64,000 nucleotides of DNA from assembly GCF_022810305.1 (NCBI RefSeq), contig NZ_JALGQH010000029.1:1-64000 (forward strand), in the 5' to 3' direction. Under the pieces are notes generated by a model, which was given only the letters and a program-made list of their open reading frames with translations, had not been told where the DNA came from and did not search any database. The stretch's first letter is position 1; the number at the start of each line of letters is the position of its first letter. The DNA comes from Rhodococcus sp. ARC_M6 (GTDB taxonomy: Bacteria > Actinomycetota > Actinomycetes > Mycobacteriales > Mycobacteriaceae). The translations under genes and the position numbers were made by a program. Shown here piece by piece: positions 7,619 through 16,145 of the stretch.

Positions 7619-8863
7619 TCAGTCCGCTACTGTCTCGGCGAGTCGTCGCTCCAAGAACGCCCGTTCCGGTTCACTGCCAACCACATTCAGCGCCCGCTGA
7701 TAGGCCGATACTGCTGCGTCAGTTCGACCCAACCGGGCCAACAGTTCGCCGCGCGCGAGATGATAGGGGTGATAGTCGGCAAGTTTCGGCTCCTCGGACA
7801 ACTCGTCCAAAGCTGCCAGACCCACTGCCGCACCATCGCGCATCGCCACTGCGACAGCGTGATTCACCGCCACCACCGGCGAGGGTGTCAGTGTCAGAAG
7901 CACTCCGTACAACGCACAGATCTGAGGCCAATCCGTGCTGTCCACGTCCGCTGCCTCATCGTGCAGTGCTGCGATCGCGGCTTGCACGCCGTACGGCCCC
8001 GGCGCTCCCCCCGTCAGTGCAACAACAACCAGATCGCTGCCTTCTTCGATCATCGACCGATCCCAACACTCACGGTCCTGATCTTCGAGCAACACGATGC
8101 CGCCACTCGAATCCGTTCGCGTATCCCGTCTCGCGTGTACCAAAAGCATCAGCGCAAGTAGCCCGGCAATCTCGCGCTGGTCGGGAAGCAACCCGCGCAA
8201 GATTCGCGCCAACCGGATGGCCTCCACGGCCAAGTCGACGCGCTGCAAGTCCGGACCGGAACTGGCGGCGTAGCCCTCGGTGAACACCGAATAAATCACC
8301 TGAAGAACACCCGGCAGACGCTCGGGCAGTTCGTCGACGCTTGGAGTTCGGAACGGAATCCTGGCCTCGCGGATCTTCTTCTTCGCTCGAACAATCCGCT
8401 GCGCCATCGTCGCCGACGGCACCAGAAACGCCCGGGCCACTTCGGGCGTCGTCAACCCGCCGAGGCAGCGCAAGGTGAGTGCGATCCGGTCATCTTCGGC
8501 GAGAGCCGGGTGCGAGCAGGTGAAGAACAGTTGCAATCGTTCGTCCGGCAGCTCACCGTCGGTATGAGGTGGTGCTGGATCGGCTCGATCAGCATCCAGC
8601 TGCAATACCGCCAAACGTGCCGCATACGCCTGGTCACGCCGAAGTCGATCAACAGCCTTGCGACGCGCCGTCGTCAACAGCCACGCACCCGGTTTGGCGG
8701 GCACTCCGTCCACCGGCCAGTGAACCAGGGCAGCTTCGATAGCGTCCGAGGTGACTTCCTCGGCCAGATCAAGATCACCGAAACGGCGGACGAGCGAGGC
8801 CAGCAGCCGTCCGCGTTCCTCCCGGAACACGGACTCGACCGAGGTCCCGGCCTGCTCGTCCAC
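7619..8863 (-). CDS. ECF42-group RNA polymerase sigma factor with TPR-like tail
   Basis: The 414-residue protein has sigma region 2 near residues 10-80 (FGDLDLAEEVTSDAIEAALV, then PGAWLLTTARRKAVDRLRR) and region 4 near 120-180 (FTCSHPALAEDDRIALTLRC). A long C-terminal extension follows, with the DUF6596/TPR-like helices (YHPYHLARGELLARLGR near the end). This layout and the adjacent DGPF gene define the ECF42 group, where the C-terminal extension is needed for activity. It starts at GTG 8863, six bases after the DGPF stop, so the two form one operon. No anti-sigma gene is present, as is usual in the group. Confidence 0.92.
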   Translation of the reverse strand: MDEQAGTSVESVFREERGRLLASLVRRFGDLDLAEEVTSDAIEAALVHWPVDGVPAKPGAWLLTTARRKAVDRLRRDQAYAARLAVLQLDADRADPAPPHTDGELPDERLQLFFTCSHPALAEDDRIALTLRCLGGLTTPEVARAFLVPSATMAQRIVRAKKKIREARIPFRTPSVDELPERLPGVLQVIYSVFTEGYAASSGPDLQRVDLAVEAIRLARILRGLLPDQREIAGLLALMLLVHARRDTRTDSSGGIVLLEDQDRECWDRSMIEEGSDLVVVALTGGAPGPYGVQAAIAALHDEAADVDSTDWPQICALYGVLLTLTPSPVVAVNHAVAVAMRDGAAVGLAALDELSEEPKLADYHPYHLARGELLARLGRTDAAVSAYQRALNVVGSEPERAFLERRLAETVAD

Positions 8864-8869
8864 GTCGAA

Positions 8870-9214
8870 TCAGTCCCCAAATCCGGCCAACGGACGAACT
8901 TCGACGCTTCCGCCGTCGCGGGCCCCGGGGCAACGCGCAGCCCAGGCCAGCGCCGCGTCCAGATCAGGTACATCGATGACGTCGTAGCCACCGAGGATTT
9001 CGCGGGTTTCGGCAAATGGCCCGTCGGTGACGGTCTTTTCCCCGGACTGCGAGACCCGAACCGTCGTCGTGGTGCTCAGATCAGCAAGGGCGTCACCGGA
9101 CACCCACACGCCGGCGTCCTTCATCTCCTTGTCGTAGAGCTGCCAGTCCTCGAACGTGCACTGTGGTTCGGTGTCGCCACCGGGCGCGGTGTAGATCAAC
9201 AACATGTACTTCAT
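8870..9214 (-). CDS. YCII/DGPF-domain protein, partner of the ECF42 sigma factor
   Basis: A 114-residue YCII-related protein carrying the DGPF motif (TVTDGPFAETREILGGYDVI). The family has a ferredoxin-like fold and is encoded beside ECF42 sigma factors, usually as target genes. Its start is the ATG at 9214 after AAGGAG. Function is unknown; some YCII proteins are small enzymes. It is the first gene of the sigma operon, behind a promoter that looks like the ECF42 consensus. Confidence 0.9.
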   Translation of the reverse strand: MKYMLLIYTAPGGDTEPQCTFEDWQLYDKEMKDAGVWVSGDALADLSTTTTVRVSQSGEKTVTDGPFAETREILGGYDVIDVPDLDAALAWAARCPGARDGGSVEVRPLAGFGD

Positions 9215-9257
9215 GGCTGGCTCCTTGGTCTGTTGGTTTTCTTGCTTACAACATGAC

Positions 9258-9284
9258 GACGAACGGATGTGCCCCGAATCGACA
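9258..9284 (-). promoter_or_regulatory. Candidate ECF42-type promoter
   Basis: On the minus strand TGTCGA (9284-9279), a 17-base spacer and CGTC (9261-9258) lie about 45 bases before the DGPF start. TGTCGA and CGTC-like elements are, as I recall, the -35 and -10 motifs reported for ECF42 factors in Streptomyces. This would make the operon self-activated. Confidence 0.55.
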
Positions 9285-9340
9285 GCCGACCCGAAAACTT
9301 TTGGGGCGTCTGTACGTCTGCTAACGCTAGGGTGAAGTTT

Positions 9341-9817
9341 ATGTCCGAACGGGACCGGGACGACACCGGAAAACCTCTCAACGCGCGGCCGCGCGACGGT
9401 CTGGGCCGCCCATTGCCGCGCGACTCGGCGGATGGTGTTCCGCGGATTCCCGACGACCTGAGGTTGCCACCCGACGAGGCGATCACCGAAGCACAGCGAC
9501 TCCTCGACCACGGTATGCCGTTTCACGCACATGAGATCCTCGAAGGCGCGTGGAAGAACGCACCCGACGAGGAGCGCAACCTGTGGCAGGGATTGGCCCA
9601 ATTGGCCGTCGGCCTGACACACCTGCTGCGCGGGAACTCCAAAGGCGCGGCTTCCCTCTTAGCCCAAGGACACAATCGCATCAGGCTCTACGAGGTAGAA
9701 AGCCCACACGGTCTGGACATCCCCGGCCTCTTGGTCTGGTCCGAGCATTTGCTCGCAGAAATCGATCGCCCCGGCGATTTTCCCGCCCCTCCGATCCCGA
9801 GGTTGAGAATCCCCTGA
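9341..9817 (+). CDS. DUF309-family protein
   Basis: The 158-residue protein carries the DUF309 core: ITEAQRLLDHGMPFHAHEIL, then EGAWKNAPDEERNLWQGLAQ and AVGLTHLLRGNSKGAASLL. The HAHEILE and WQGLAQ motifs are the family hallmark. The fold is all-helical and the function unknown. The gene overlaps the next gene by one base (TGATG), so the two are probably co-translated. It is divergent from the sigma operon. Confidence 0.85.
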   Translation: MSERDRDDTGKPLNARPRDGLGRPLPRDSADGVPRIPDDLRLPPDEAITEAQRLLDHGMPFHAHEILEGAWKNAPDEERNLWQGLAQLAVGLTHLLRGNSKGAASLLAQGHNRIRLYEVESPHGLDIPGLLVWSEHLLAEIDRPGDFPAPPIPRLRIP

Positions 9818-10455
9818 TGCCCATATTCCCCATGTTTCCGCTCGGAACCGCAATGCTGCCGGGAGAGGTGTTGCCCCTCAACATCTTCGAACCGCGCTAC
9901 CGAGCGCTGGTAGAAAACGTACTCGAGGCTGCCGACGGCCCATTGTTCGGAGTTGTGCTCATCGCCCGCGGGCACGAGGTGGGCGGCGGCGAATCACGCC
10001 ACGACGTCGGCACTCTCGCGCGTATCGAATCCCACGTCGCGATGGGCGCGGGACGGTACCAGTTGTTCTGCCGCACCGAGGACCGCATTCGGGTCAATCG
10101 CTGGCTGCCGGACGATCCGTATCCGCTGGCCGAGATAGAGCTGTGGCCGGACGAGAACAACGGAACCCCGGTTACCGCCTACGAATACGACTCTCTACTC
10201 GAGCGTATCGACTTCATGTACGGGATGCTGGGCAAGGTCGCATTGCGGGCCGGAGAACCATCTCCCCGAATGCCTGTCCCACCTTCACCTTTGGATCCAC
10301 TGGGATCTCGGCTCTACGCCCTGGCTCGCAGCCTCCCGATGGGCGACGCCGATCGCCTGGCGATGTTGACCTCGCCAGGCGCCGACGAACGCATCCGCGC
10401 ATTGTCCGAAGCAGTGGAAAACGCCATCGAGGTGGCGCAGTTCAACTTGCTCTAA
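9817..10455 (+). CDS. LON substrate-binding domain protein
   Basis: A 212-residue protein consisting of the N-terminal substrate-binding domain of Lon protease without ATPase or protease parts. The typical start is seen in MPIFPMFPLGTAMLPGEVLP, LNIFEPRYRALV and GVVLIARGHEVGGG. Stand-alone LON-domain proteins are common in actinobacteria and may act as adaptors, but their role is not settled. Its start overlaps the DUF309 stop. Confidence 0.88.
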   Translation: MPIFPMFPLGTAMLPGEVLPLNIFEPRYRALVENVLEAADGPLFGVVLIARGHEVGGGESRHDVGTLARIESHVAMGAGRYQLFCRTEDRIRVNRWLPDDPYPLAEIELWPDENNGTPVTAYEYDSLLERIDFMYGMLGKVALRAGEPSPRMPVPPSPLDPLGSRLYALARSLPMGDADRLAMLTSPGADERIRALSEAVENAIEVAQFNLL

Positions 10456-10458
10456 ATC

Positions 10459-11274
10459 TCAAGCCATCGTCTGGCCCATATCGATGACGATCTTCGTTCC
10501 GGTGACGGCGCGCGAGAGATCCGTCGCGAGGTACATCACGGCGTTCGAGATGTCTTCGACGTTGGTGCGCCTCACGGAGGTGAGCGGCCAGGAGTAGGTG
10601 CTCATGTACTCGGGGTGCTCGGTGAGAATTTTTCCGACGTTGGGGTCGTTACCCATCTCGGTTTCCACAGCTCCGGGGTGGATGCTGTTGACACGAATGT
10701 CGTAGGCGCCCAACTCGGTTGCTGCAGTACGTGCCAGTCCGACCAGACCGTGCTTGGCAGCGGAGTAATGCGCGCAACCCGGTGCTGCCGCGACGCCCGC
10801 AGCGCTGCTGACGATCACGATGGACCCGCCGTTCCCGGCCTCGATCATTGCGGGAACCGCGGCCGTCATGGTGCGCCAGACGCCATTGAGGTTGATATCG
10901 ACCAGCGTCGACCACTGCTCTTCCGGCATCTCCCAGAAGCGGCCCCACGTCGCGATACCCGCATTCGCGATCACGACGTCGAGGCGACCGAACTTTTCGA
11001 CGCCGGCTGCCACGGCGACGCGCAGCGCCTCGAGGTCACGCACATCCGCAACGGCGGTGAAGATCTCGCGTCCTTCTGCTCGTACGAGTCGGGCGGTTTC
11101 TTCGAGATCCGCTTCCGTCGACGCCGCGTATCCAACGTCCGCGGACACAGGTGCGCACACGTCGACGGCGATGACGTTCGCGCCCTCACGTGCCACCCGC
11201 ACTGCGTGGTGGCGGCCCTGACCCCGCGCCGCACCGGTGATGAAAACGACCTTGCCTGCCAAAAGTTGTGTCAT
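10459..11274 (-). CDS. Mycofactocin-coupled type SDR oxidoreductase
   Basis: The 271-residue short-chain dehydrogenase has the cofactor motif TGAARGQGRHHA near residues 13-24, the IANAG motif, and the catalytic Ser and Tyr-x-x-x-Lys (YSAAKHG). The GAARGQGRxHA form and the insertion after the second beta strand mark the family whose nicotinamide stays bound and is re-oxidised through mycofactocin. The start at MTQLLAGK (11274) is chosen over an upstream ATG because family members begin there. It lies next to and in the same direction as kstD, so a steroid or related alcohol is a fair guess for its substrate. Confidence 0.85.
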   Translation of the reverse strand: MTQLLAGKVVFITGAARGQGRHHAVRVAREGANVIAVDVCAPVSADVGYAASTEADLEETARLVRAEGREIFTAVADVRDLEALRVAVAAGVEKFGRLDVVIANAGIATWGRFWEMPEEQWSTLVDINLNGVWRTMTAAVPAMIEAGNGGSIVIVSSAAGVAAAPGCAHYSAAKHGLVGLARTAATELGAYDIRVNSIHPGAVETEMGNDPNVGKILTEHPEYMSTYSWPLTSVRRTNVEDISNAVMYLATDLSRAVTGTKIVIDMGQTMA

Positions 11275-11333
11275 GACCAGCACGCTAGCGGCGCGTCGTG
11301 AACGCCGGTGATCTGTTCCCGCCCAACGGAAGG

Positions 11334-12857
11334 TCAGCGCGAAGCCGCGTCCTTGGCCGCAAGAAATCCGAAGACCATGCTGGCCCCGATCGGATTTCCG
11401 CCACCGGGATAGACGGTGCCACTGACCGCTGCCATCGAATTGCCGGCGGCATACAGTCCGGGAATCACCCGAGAATCGGAGTCGAGGACACGGGCATTCG
11501 AGTCCGTTCGAAGCCCACCTTTGGTCCCGAGGTCGGACAAGCCGAATGCCGCAGCATGGAACGGGCCTTTGGTGATCGAAGCCATCGGCGACTTACCTCC
11601 GGTGAATGCACGATCGTAAGGTTCGTTTCCACGATCGAAATCTTCATCGTTTCCGGACTCCGCAAACATGTTGAAACGTGCGATGGTCCCCGGGAGTACC
11701 TTCTCGTCGACGCCGATCTTCTGCGCAAGTTCCTCCAACGTGTCTGCGGTTTGCCATAACCCAGCGTCAACGTAGGCAGCAGAATCGACCATTGGCTGAG
11801 TGGATGCCTTCACCGGAGGAACCAGTCCCTCACGATCGTCGTAGATCATCCAGAACGGCAGATCCACTGTCCCGTGGCCCATTGCCGCAATGACTTCGCG
11901 GCCGAGTCTGTCGTAGGGCGCCGACTCGTTGACGAATCGGTGTCCGTTCGCATCGACGAAAATACCGCCGGTGAAACACAGTGAGAATGCCGATCTACCG
12001 TCAGGATGCGTCAGTCCCGGTGACCACCAGGCCTCGCCCATCAGATCGACGTCGGCACCGATGTCGATGCCCGCACGGATCGGTATTCCGGTGTTGGCAG
12101 GAGCGCCCATCGAGCCTTCGACGGCTCCGGGAACACCGAATCGAGTGCGCATCTCGGCGCTCTGCTCAAAACCACCGGCAGCGATAATCACTCCGCGCTC
12201 GGCGCGAATAGTTCGCCGCTCCCCCTCCACCGACACCACGACGCCCACCACCGCGCCGTCTTCGACGAGATAGTCCTGAAACTCGGCATTGGCGCGCAAC
12301 TCGGCACCAACAGCCTGCGCAGCCAGCAGGAACCGGCCGATCAGTGCTTGGCCGCCGGTTATCGCGGTTGGAAGTGGAAGGCCCAACCGATCGGCGCCCA
12401 GAGGTGGTCGCAGACTCTGCCGCAGATCACCCAATACCTCGGCGTCGAGTGGGGCCGGAATGATGTGGCGCCCACCCGCACGCGCTTTCGGCGCATTGCC
12501 GAAATAGTCGGGCCACGGGAGCACTTCGAAGGCTAAGGCGTCGTCGAGTTCGAGGTAGTCGACCAAGACCGAACCGGTCCGAAGGTAGCTTTCCTGCAGG
12601 TCTTTCGGAGTTCGGTCACCGACTACGGCCTGGAAATAGGTTCGTGCGTCGTCGAGGGTGTCGTCGTCACCGGACCGTCGCAATACTGCGTTGCAGGGGA
12701 ACCACATGCCGCCGCCCGAGTAGGCGGTCGTTCCACCGAATACGTCCGACGCCTCGATCAGTATGGTACGCAGACCTTCTCGGGCAGCGGTGTACGCGGC
12801 ACACAATCCGCCGCCGCCCGAACCGACAACCACGACGTCATATTGCTCGTTCTGCAT
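11334..12857 (-). CDS. kstD: 3-Ketosteroid delta-1-dehydrogenase family flavoprotein
   Basis: The 507-residue protein has an N-terminal FAD motif (VVVVGSGGGGLCAAY) and a C-terminal FAD motif (GLYAAGNSMAAVSG). Residues matching the known KstD active site are present: Tyr118 (WPDYF), Tyr315 (NESAPYDRLG), Tyr483 and Gly487 (VYPGGGNPIG). These mirror Tyr119, Tyr318, Tyr487 and Gly491 of the R. erythropolis enzyme as I remember them. It would add the 1,2 double bond to ring A of 3-ketosteroids. Rhodococci carry several KstD paralogues with different preferences, and which this is cannot be told. The start at 12857 is supported by the family's short N-terminus. Confidence 0.88.
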   Translation of the reverse strand: MQNEQYDVVVVGSGGGGLCAAYTAAREGLRTILIEASDVFGGTTAYSGGGMWFPCNAVLRRSGDDDTLDDARTYFQAVVGDRTPKDLQESYLRTGSVLVDYLELDDALAFEVLPWPDYFGNAPKARAGGRHIIPAPLDAEVLGDLRQSLRPPLGADRLGLPLPTAITGGQALIGRFLLAAQAVGAELRANAEFQDYLVEDGAVVGVVVSVEGERRTIRAERGVIIAAGGFEQSAEMRTRFGVPGAVEGSMGAPANTGIPIRAGIDIGADVDLMGEAWWSPGLTHPDGRSAFSLCFTGGIFVDANGHRFVNESAPYDRLGREVIAAMGHGTVDLPFWMIYDDREGLVPPVKASTQPMVDSAAYVDAGLWQTADTLEELAQKIGVDEKVLPGTIARFNMFAESGNDEDFDRGNEPYDRAFTGGKSPMASITKGPFHAAAFGLSDLGTKGGLRTDSNARVLDSDSRVIPGLYAAGNSMAAVSGTVYPGGGNPIGASMVFGFLAAKDAASR

Positions 12858-13257
12858 CGACTGTCCACATCCTTCTCCACCCGAGTTGGTCTCGTTCACC
12901 ACTCATGGTCACCGCAGCACTGCCCAATCCAACATGTTTTCCCGATAGTCGAGATGAGTCGAGATGAACCGTCTCTCGATCCAGACCCTATGGACTACTG
13001 GCTCCACTTCCGGCGCATTCGGCCTTCCGCGATTACTCACTGCTGGACTTGGCCGACAACTTCAGCGGCCACCTCATGGTCGATCCCGGACGCACTGTCC
13101 CGGAGAACTGAGCATCCGGTGGAGCACACTGCGGCATGGAACCAGCAATAGCGTCCGCCCACCGGGACTGAAAATTGAACGTGTCCCACGTCACTGCCAC
13201 TGTGGTCAGACAGCGGCAGGTAACTCCTGTCTCCGACGCAGGTGAGGACAATCAGCC
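12858..13257. other. Divergent promoter region kstD/iclR
   Basis: These 400 bases separate two divergent genes and hold no convincing coding sequence. The open frames across it are arginine-rich or low quality. It must contain promoters for both genes and probably the IclR operator, but I see no clear palindrome. Confidence 0.5.
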
Positions 13258-14037
13258 GTGAATGCAACCGTCACATCTGCCGAGGTCAAGCGACCGACTC
13301 GAGAATCCATGCTTGGTCGAGTGACCTCGATCGTCGACGCATACACCTCACCGAACGAGCGACTCAATCTCGAAAAACTGGCATCTCGAACCGGGTTGCC
13401 GCGCTCTACTACTCACCGGATTCTTGTAGAGATGGTGGAACGCGATTGGCTCATGAAACACGACGGCGACTACCGTCTCGGCCCTCGGGCACTGGGCACC
13501 GTCGGACCGGAAGTGGCGCAAGCACATGTGCGGATCGCGGCCAACGACATCATTCACGAACTTTATCTTCGAACTGACACGGTGATACATCTCGGAGTTC
13601 TACACGGCGGACACGAGTACTTCCTGGACAAGATGGGCGGCCCCCTCGCCCGTGTATTTCGCTCACGCGTCGGTACAAAATTTCCCGCGCACCGAGGAGT
13701 CGGTGGACGCTCCATGCTTGCCATGCTCGCGCCGGAAGAAGTCGATCCGATGATCGAGAAGAATCTTGCCTCTACAGATTTCGACGGCCCCAAGAAATTG
13801 CAGGCCTTACATGCCGAACTTGCGCGCATCCGCACATCGCACGGCATCGCATATCAAGCGAACCACAAGATCCCCGGGTTCGGTTCCGGAAGAGGTACCA
13901 GTTTAGGTTGTGCGATACGGACTCACGACGGCGCAGTGGTATCACTGTGCGTCGCAGGTGAGGCCGGGAAGGTTCATCTCGACCGCGTCGCACCGCTGGT
14001 CAGGAAGGCAGCCGACGACCTCGCTGCCGCGATCTGA
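13258..14037 (+). CDS. IclR-family transcriptional regulator
   Basis: The 259-residue protein has an N-terminal winged helix-turn-helix (LNLEKLASRTGLPRSTTHRI) and an IclR effector domain from about residue 90 (ELYLRTDTVIHLGVLHGGHE, then GVGGRSMLAML, then SLCVAGEAGKV). Regulators of this type sit beside steroid-ring genes in other rhodococci (KstR3-like or KshR-like). It is divergent from kstD and directly upstream of kshA, so control of both is likely. AGGTGAGGA precedes the GTG start. Confidence 0.9.
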   Translation: MNATVTSAEVKRPTRESMLGRVTSIVDAYTSPNERLNLEKLASRTGLPRSTTHRILVEMVERDWLMKHDGDYRLGPRALGTVGPEVAQAHVRIAANDIIHELYLRTDTVIHLGVLHGGHEYFLDKMGGPLARVFRSRVGTKFPAHRGVGGRSMLAMLAPEEVDPMIEKNLASTDFDGPKKLQALHAELARIRTSHGIAYQANHKIPGFGSGRGTSLGCAIRTHDGAVVSLCVAGEAGKVHLDRVAPLVRKAADDLAAAI

Positions 14038-14123
14038 CCGTTCTCCCCTCATTGCGATCCATTCAAATCACTCACTCGCTCACACATTCAATCGAAAACA
14101 ACTAGACGAAAAGGAACCTCCCT

Positions 14124-15266
14124 ATGACGACGTCAGTACCCGTTTCCGACGATTCGATCCGAGAGATCGTTGCCGAGGACTCGCCCACTCGATTCGCCCG
14201 AGGATGGCACTGCTTGGGGCTTTCTCGTGAGTTCAAGGACGGAAAACCTCACTCGATCAACGCTTTCGGCACCAAGCTCGTCGTTTTCGCCGGAGAAAGC
14301 GGTGAGCTGAAGATCCTGGACGCGTACTGCCGTCACATGGGTGGCGACTTGTCCCAGGGTGAAATCAAAGGTGATTCGGTTGCATGTCCGTTCCACGACT
14401 GGCGCTGGGGCGGCAATGGCAAATGTACGGGCATCCCCTACGCCCGCCGCGTACCTCCACTAGCGAAAACCCGCGCCTGGCCGACGCTCGATCAAGATGG
14501 AATGTTGTTCGTCTACAACGATCCGGAGGGCAACCCGCCGCCGCCCGAGGTTGCGCCTCCTCGCATTCTCGGCGCATTGTCCGACGGTTGGACGGACTGG
14601 AAGGGCTTCAAGCAGATCGTCGTCAACACCAACTGCCGTGAACTCATCGACAACAACGTCGACATGGCCCACTTTTTCTACATCCACAAGTCATTTCCCA
14701 CGTTCTTCAAGAATGTTTTCGAAGGCCATGTGGCCGCTCAGTACATGAACGGAGTTGGCCGCGACGATTTCCGTCGGCCCGCCGCGGCCGGTGAACCGAA
14801 GCTGTCCGGAAACAGTTCGTCGGCAGCGTATTACGGCCCGTCGTTCATGATCGACGAGTTGACGTACCACTACGAGAACTTCGATATCGAATCGGTTCTG
14901 CTCAACTGCCATTACCCGATCGACGCGAACTCGTTTGTGTTGACATACGGAGTCATCGTCAAGAACTCCGAGCATCTCGACGGCGCCGCGGCGACCAATA
15001 TGGCTGAGAGCATGAGCGGGTTCATCAGCACCGGTTTCGAGCAGGACGTCGAAATCTGGAAGAACAAGGCCCGCATCGACAATCCGCTTCTGTGCGACGA
15101 AGACGGACCGGTGTACCAATTGCGTCGGTGGTACGAGCAGTTCTACGTCGACGTCGCCGACATCACCCCGGACATGGTGGACCGCTTCGAATTCGAACTC
15201 GACACCACCCGCCCGGTCGAGGCTTGGCGCCAAGAGGTTGCCGATAACATGGCGGCACGAGTGTGA
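14124..15266 (+). CDS. kshA: 3-Ketosteroid 9-alpha-hydroxylase oxygenase
   Basis: The 380-residue Rieske oxygenase has the [2Fe-2S] ligands Cys69-x-His71 and Cys88-x2-His91 (YCRHMGGDL, CPFHDWRWGG) and mononuclear iron ligands in NNVDMAHFFYIH (Asp180, His183, His188) with Asp308. The RGWHCLGLSREFKDG start and the whole length match KshA. With the reductase KshB it hydroxylates C9 of androstenedione-type steroids, and together with KstD this opens ring B. KshB is not in the window. Rhodococci have several KshA paralogues; the substrate preference here is unknown. AAAAGGA lies before the ATG. Confidence 0.93.
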   Translation: MTTSVPVSDDSIREIVAEDSPTRFARGWHCLGLSREFKDGKPHSINAFGTKLVVFAGESGELKILDAYCRHMGGDLSQGEIKGDSVACPFHDWRWGGNGKCTGIPYARRVPPLAKTRAWPTLDQDGMLFVYNDPEGNPPPPEVAPPRILGALSDGWTDWKGFKQIVVNTNCRELIDNNVDMAHFFYIHKSFPTFFKNVFEGHVAAQYMNGVGRDDFRRPAAAGEPKLSGNSSSAAYYGPSFMIDELTYHYENFDIESVLLNCHYPIDANSFVLTYGVIVKNSEHLDGAAATNMAESMSGFISTGFEQDVEIWKNKARIDNPLLCDEDGPVYQLRRWYEQFYVDVADITPDMVDRFEFELDTTRPVEAWRQEVADNMAARV

Positions 15267-15496
15267 GCAGCGCCGCGCAGATCACGTGCGGGACTTGCTC
15301 CGGCAGCGTCACTGTCGAGAAGAACAGTTGGCACCACACGACGGTGCAGTGGGATGCGGATACTCTCGCCCGCTGCACCGAATTGAGCGGTCCCGACACC
15401 GCCGTCCACAATATCGCCGGGATGCGGGACTGCCCTCGACTCCGCGAAGCCATCAAACGTGCGGTAGTCGGCGGAGAATTCGGCGACTTGGACTGA
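15263..15496 (+). CDS. Small cysteine-containing protein coupled to kshA
   Basis: A 77-residue protein starts at a GTG that overlaps the kshA stop (GTGA), so it is translationally coupled. It has ITCGTCSGSVTVEKNSWHHT, then a lone Cys and CPRL further on. The CxxC and His cluster could bind a metal, but there are too few cysteines in ferredoxin spacing to call an iron-sulfur protein. Its function is unknown; its position suggests a helper for the oxygenase. Confidence 0.7.
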   Translation: MSSAAQITCGTCSGSVTVEKNSWHHTTVQWDADTLARCTELSGPDTAVHNIAGMRDCPRLREAIKRAVVGGEFGDLD

Positions 15497-15497
15497 G

Positions 15498-16145
15498 CTA
15501 GCTGACGATCACGACGTGCAGATTGCGCGGGCCGTGGACACCTTCGACTCGCTCCAATTCGATGTCGGAGGTGGCCGACGGCCCGCTGATCATGGTGGTG
15601 GGCCGCTCCGGTGTCAGCATTGCCATCGCTTCCGGCACACCGACTTCCACGCTCTCGCGAAAGACCACGCAGATGTGTGTGTCCGGCACGAGCGTCAACG
15701 CACGACGTCCCTGATCCGGGCCGGCATCAAGAAAGATGGTGCCGGTCTCGGCGCAGGACACCGCCGATCCGGTAATCACCGCATCCAACTTCTCGAGTTC
15801 GGGAGCGGGCACGTCCGAACTGTCTACGACCAGCTCGTCGTAGAAATCTGCTACCCACGACCGGTCCAGGCCGGCCGGGATTCCGACGACCTTCAATGAG
15901 TTGGCAGCAAGAATGTCAGCAATCGTTTCCGCGATAGCTGTTGCGGCGCACAGGTGGACGGACGCCTTGTAATCCACCAACCGATCGACAAAAAGTTCGA
16001 TACGTTCGATATCGGGAAGCGTTCTGCCGGTGCGGTAGTTTCGCGGGATTTCCATCTCGACTGTCGCTCCCGGGATTCCGGCTGTCGGTGGAGCCAAGAC
16101 AATCGCATCCCGAATGCGTCCGAGCACCAGATCACGTGAATTCAC
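15498..16145 (-). CDS. lutC: Lactate utilisation protein C (LutC/YkgG)
   Basis: The 215-residue protein is of the LUD family: AVITGSAVSCAETGTIFLDA, then GRRALTLVPDTHICVV and TTMISGPSATSDIELERVEG. These are core LutC motifs. With LutA and LutB it forms the L-lactate oxidising complex. The GTG start at 16145 overlaps the lutB stop by four bases (GTGA). It is the last gene of the lutABC operon and ends two bases from the convergent small ORF behind kshA. Confidence 0.92.
   Translation of the reverse strand: MNSRDLVLGRIRDAIVLAPPTAGIPGATVEMEIPRNYRTGRTLPDIERIELFVDRLVDYKASVHLCAATAIAETIADILAANSLKVVGIPAGLDRSWVADFYDELVVDSSDVPAPELEKLDAVITGSAVSCAETGTIFLDAGPDQGRRALTLVPDTHICVVFRESVEVGVPEAMAMLTPERPTTMISGPSATSDIELERVEGVHGPRNLHVVIVS

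Noticed and set aside
7301-8161. Plus-strand 286-codon frame
   Set aside because: Antisense to the ECF42 gene and the frameshifted gene; no domain.
12964-13245. Short plus-strand frame between kstD and iclR
   Set aside because: No conserved features and it lies in a divergent promoter region.
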